A stretch of 8,540 bases of DNA. Origin: Desulfobulbaceae bacterium (GTDB taxonomy: Bacteria; Desulfobacterota; Desulfobulbia; Desulfobulbales; Desulfobulbaceae). The stretch's first letter is position 1. Each line of letters starts with the position of its first letter. Under the pieces are notes generated by a model that had not been told where the DNA came from, did not search any database, and saw only the letters and a program-made list of their open reading frames with translations. Shown here in pieces: positions 7,127-8,540 of the stretch. Made by a program: the position numbers and the translations under genes. The DNA is taken from contig JALXCX010000051.1 of NCBI GenBank assembly GCA_026990725.1, positions 1 to 8,540 on the forward strand. Direction: 5' to 3'.

Positions 7127-7155
7127 ATTATACCATCATTGTGCTGATGGCTGAA
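7127..7155 (-). promoter_or_regulatory. Putative extended -10 promoter facing trpD, at the right end of the element
   Basis: On the - strand, a full consensus -10 TATAAT (7132-7127) is preceded by TGG, giving the extended -10 form TGnTATAAT. A weak -35, TTCAGC (7155-7150, 3 of 6 bases), lies 17 bp upstream within the terminal inverted repeat. Transcription would start near 7120, cross the element and reach trpD about 240 bp on. This is a sequence match only. Confidence 0.45.
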
Positions 7156-7212
7156 TAGTTACAAAAAATTTTTAAAAACAGCCATTAATCAGTCAGTCGC
7201 CATGCGGGACGT

Positions 7213-7827
7213 TTATTTTCTTAATAATTCAGGATAGTCAGGCCGAAGAAAATTATGGAGCAGAATTATGCCCACCCCGGTCATAATTGACTCCGGATGA
7301 AACTGAACCCCTTCAACGCTCAAAGTTTTATGACGAAGCCCCATGAGCTCACCCTGATCAGTATGGGCCGTAGCCTCCAGGCAATCGGGCAGAGTGTCTT
7401 CTTCGACCACCAGAGAATGATAGCGCATGCCGTCAAAGGGGTTGTCAAGACCTGTAAAAACCCCTCGGTTGTCATGGTGCATGGGACTTGTTTTGCCATG
7501 CATCACCCGGCCTGCCCTGATAACTTTGCCGCCAAAGGCCTCACCAATTGACTGATGGCCAAGGCAAACGCCAAGGACAGGAATTTTATCAGAAAAAAAT
7601 TGAATGGCCTCGATGGAAATACCAGCCTCCGTAGGCGTGCAGGGGCCGGGAGAAACAAGCAGTCTCTCCGGGTTCATCGCTGCTATTTCGGCAACAGTTA
7701 TTTTATCGTTACGAAAAACTCTAATCTCCGGGGCCTGCCAGCTCTCGGGTGCGCCGGGAGGCGCTGCTGCCAGTGTCTGTACAATATTGAAAGTAAACGA
7801 ATCGTAGTTATCAATTATTACAATCAC
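7213..7827 (-). CDS. trpG: Anthranilate synthase component II (glutamine amidotransferase)
   Basis: A 204-residue class I glutamine amidotransferase that releases ammonia from glutamine and passes it to TrpE for anthranilate synthesis. The N-terminus IVIIDNYDSFTFNIVQ is typical of TrpG/PabA. The oxyanion segment VSPGPCTPTEAG spans 58-69. The catalytic triad is C88 in GVCLGHQ, with H177 and E179 in QFHPES. It starts at a GTG only 3 nt after the trpE stop, so it belongs to the same transcript. Residues 20-33 (AAAPPGAPESWQAP) look like a small Pro/Ala-rich insertion after the first helix. Some TrpG proteins also serve as PabA for folate synthesis; the neighbour trpE argues that tryptophan is the main role. 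It is not fused to trpD. Downstream the operon is interrupted by an IS66-like MITE. Confidence 0.96.
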   Translation of the reverse strand: MIVIIDNYDSFTFNIVQTLAAAPPGAPESWQAPEIRVFRNDKITVAEIAAMNPERLLVSPGPCTPTEAGISIEAIQFFSDKIPVLGVCLGHQSIGEAFGGKVIRAGRVMHGKTSPMHHDNRGVFTGLDNPFDGMRYHSLVVEEDTLPDCLEATAHTDQGELMGLRHKTLSVEGVQFHPESIMTGVGIILLHNFLRPDYPELLRK

Positions 7828-7830
7828 AGC

Positions 7831-8540
7831 CTAAAATCCCCGCTCTGCCAGCTCCACAGCCCGGCGCAAGCCTCGGGCCTTGTTAATGGTTTCTTCATAT
7901 TCCCTGGCAGGATCAGAATCTGCGACAATTCCGGCCCCGGCCTGAATATAAAGATCTGATCCTTTCATAAAAAATGTCCGGATGGTTATGCAAAAATCCA
8001 TGTTCCCTGAAAAACCAAAATAGCCGACGGCCCCGGCATAAGGACCGCGTGCGGCCACTTCAAGTTCATCAATAACTTCCATGGCCCGAATTTTAGCAGC
8101 ACCGCTTACTGTACCAGCCGGAAAGCAGGCATTCAAGACATCAAACTGATCTTTCTCCTCAGCAAGCCGACCATGGACACCGGAAACAATGTGCATCACA
8201 TGACTGTAACGCTCAATGACCAGCAGATCACTGACCTCAACGCTGCCGCTTTCCGCAACCCGACCAACATCATTCCGGCCCAGATCAACCAGCATAAGGT
8301 GCTCTGCCCGCTCTTTGGGATCAGCGAGCAAATCTTTTTCAAGGGCCATGTCGGCATCAGGGGTTGCCCCGCGTTTTCGGGTACCGGCAATGGGGCGCAG
8401 CTCGATATCTCCATCTTCCAGCCGGACAAGAATTTCCGGTGATGAACCTATCAGAATATTGTCGCCAAGGCGCAGGTAAAAAAGATACGGACTTGGATTG
8501 ATATGGCGCAACGCCCGGTAAAGAAAAAACGGATCAATAT
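7831..8540 (-). CDS. trpE: Anthranilate synthase component I, C-terminal part (5' end outside window)
   Basis: About 236 codons of the chorismate-binding domain; the frame runs open off the right edge of the window. The edge segment reads DPFFLYRALRHINPSPYLFY, typical of TrpE. Then come RPIAGTRKRG, LVDLGRNDVGRV, the FPAGTVSGAAKIRAMEVIDELE loop, RGPYAGAVGYFGFSGNMDFCITIRT, and GAGIVADSDPAREYEET. These are the chorismate and Mg-binding segments of the TrpE/PabB/MenF fold. The usual SGAPK of the family is SGAAK here. The enzyme makes anthranilate from chorismate using ammonia from TrpG. The N-terminal tryptophan feedback site and any leader or attenuator lie beyond the window. PabB is the alternative, but the adjoining trpG and trpDCF favour TrpE. 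The internal TTG at 8511 is not a start. Confidence 0.95.
   Translation of the reverse strand, partial: IDPFFLYRALRHINPSPYLFYLRLGDNILIGSSPEILVRLEDGDIELRPIAGTRKRGATPDADMALEKDLLADPKERAEHLMLVDLGRNDVGRVAESGSVEVSDLLVIERYSHVMHIVSGVHGRLAEEKDQFDVLNACFPAGTVSGAAKIRAMEVIDELEVAARGPYAGAVGYFGFSGNMDFCITIRTFFMKGSDLYIQAGAGIVADSDPAREYEETINKARGLRRAVELAERGF

Larger units (their letters stand above)
6984..7170. mobile_element. IS66-like MITE (171 bp) with 8-bp target duplication, between trpG and trpD
   Basis: The element proper is 6992-7162. Its left end reads GTAACTGTTCAGC. Its right end, read inward on the other strand, is GTAACTATTCAGC, 12 of 13 matching. It is flanked by the exact 8-bp direct repeat AAAAAATT at 6984-6991 and 7163-7170. 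Ends beginning GTAA and an 8-bp duplication are the known signature of the IS66 family. No transposase frame fits inside 171 bp, so it is a non-autonomous or internally deleted element. It holds a second copy of the end, CTGAACAGTTAC, at 7105-7116, a 7-bp hairpin at 7065-7081 and a 6-bp hairpin at 7133-7150. It takes up about half of the 336-bp trpG-trpD gap. Without it and one repeat copy, the ancestral gap would be 157 bp. In the rest of the gap I see only the trpD ribosome site. Caveat: the flanks are A/T-rich, which makes a matching repeat easier by chance. Confidence 0.75.

Noticed and set aside
1..8540. CRISPR array, toxin-antitoxin pair, phage genes or a defence system
   Set aside because: No regularly spaced repeats, small paired ORFs or phage/defence domains were seen; every larger gene has an ordinary assignment.

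Overview
The window reads as an ordinary chromosomal stretch from a Gram-negative anaerobe. A periplasmic c-type cytochrome with nine CXXCH haem sites, an RlpA-type lipoprotein and the trpEGDCF gene order together suggest Desulfobacterota, perhaps a Desulfobulbales-like sulfur-cycling bacterium. That placement is inference from gene content only; no phylogeny could be run.

Layout, left to right. (1) Positions 77-1707, + strand: a WYL-domain transcriptional regulator, then a membrane-anchored GyrI-like effector-binding protein 44 bp downstream, probably one transcript. (2) Positions 1735-1775: a strong hairpin flanked by an A-run and a shorter T-run. It can end transcription of the GyrI-like gene from the left and of a tRNA-Thr(CGU) gene (1778-1854, - strand) from the right. 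(3) Positions 1855-1984: a divergent intergenic region holding a perfect 14-bp inverted repeat. (4) Positions 1985-4404, + strand: a nonahaem cytochrome c, then an RlpA/SPOR lipoprotein. (5) Positions 4425-8540, - strand: a tryptophan operon read from right to left as trpE (cut by the window edge), trpG, trpD, trpC, trpF. It converges on rlpA with 20 bp between the stop codons and a probable terminator there. trpB and trpA do not follow trpF.

The trp genes encode the steps from chorismate to indole-3-glycerol phosphate: anthranilate synthase (TrpE with TrpG), phosphoribosyl transfer (TrpD), isomerisation (TrpF) and ring closure (TrpC). trpE/trpG are 3 nt apart, trpD/trpC overlap as ATGA, and trpC/trpF overlap as TAATG. 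In contrast trpG and trpD are 336 bp apart.

That gap holds the most notable object in the window. It is a 171-bp non-coding element (6992-7162) with GTAA...TTAC ends, 13-bp imperfect terminal inverted repeats and an exact 8-bp flanking direct repeat, AAAAAATT. This is the signature of an IS66-family insertion, here a MITE-like element with no transposase. Its right end holds a consensus extended -10 box (TGGTATAAT) aimed at trpD, so the insertion may have given trpDCF its own promoter. I see no new multi-gene defence or biosynthetic system; the rest is recognisable.
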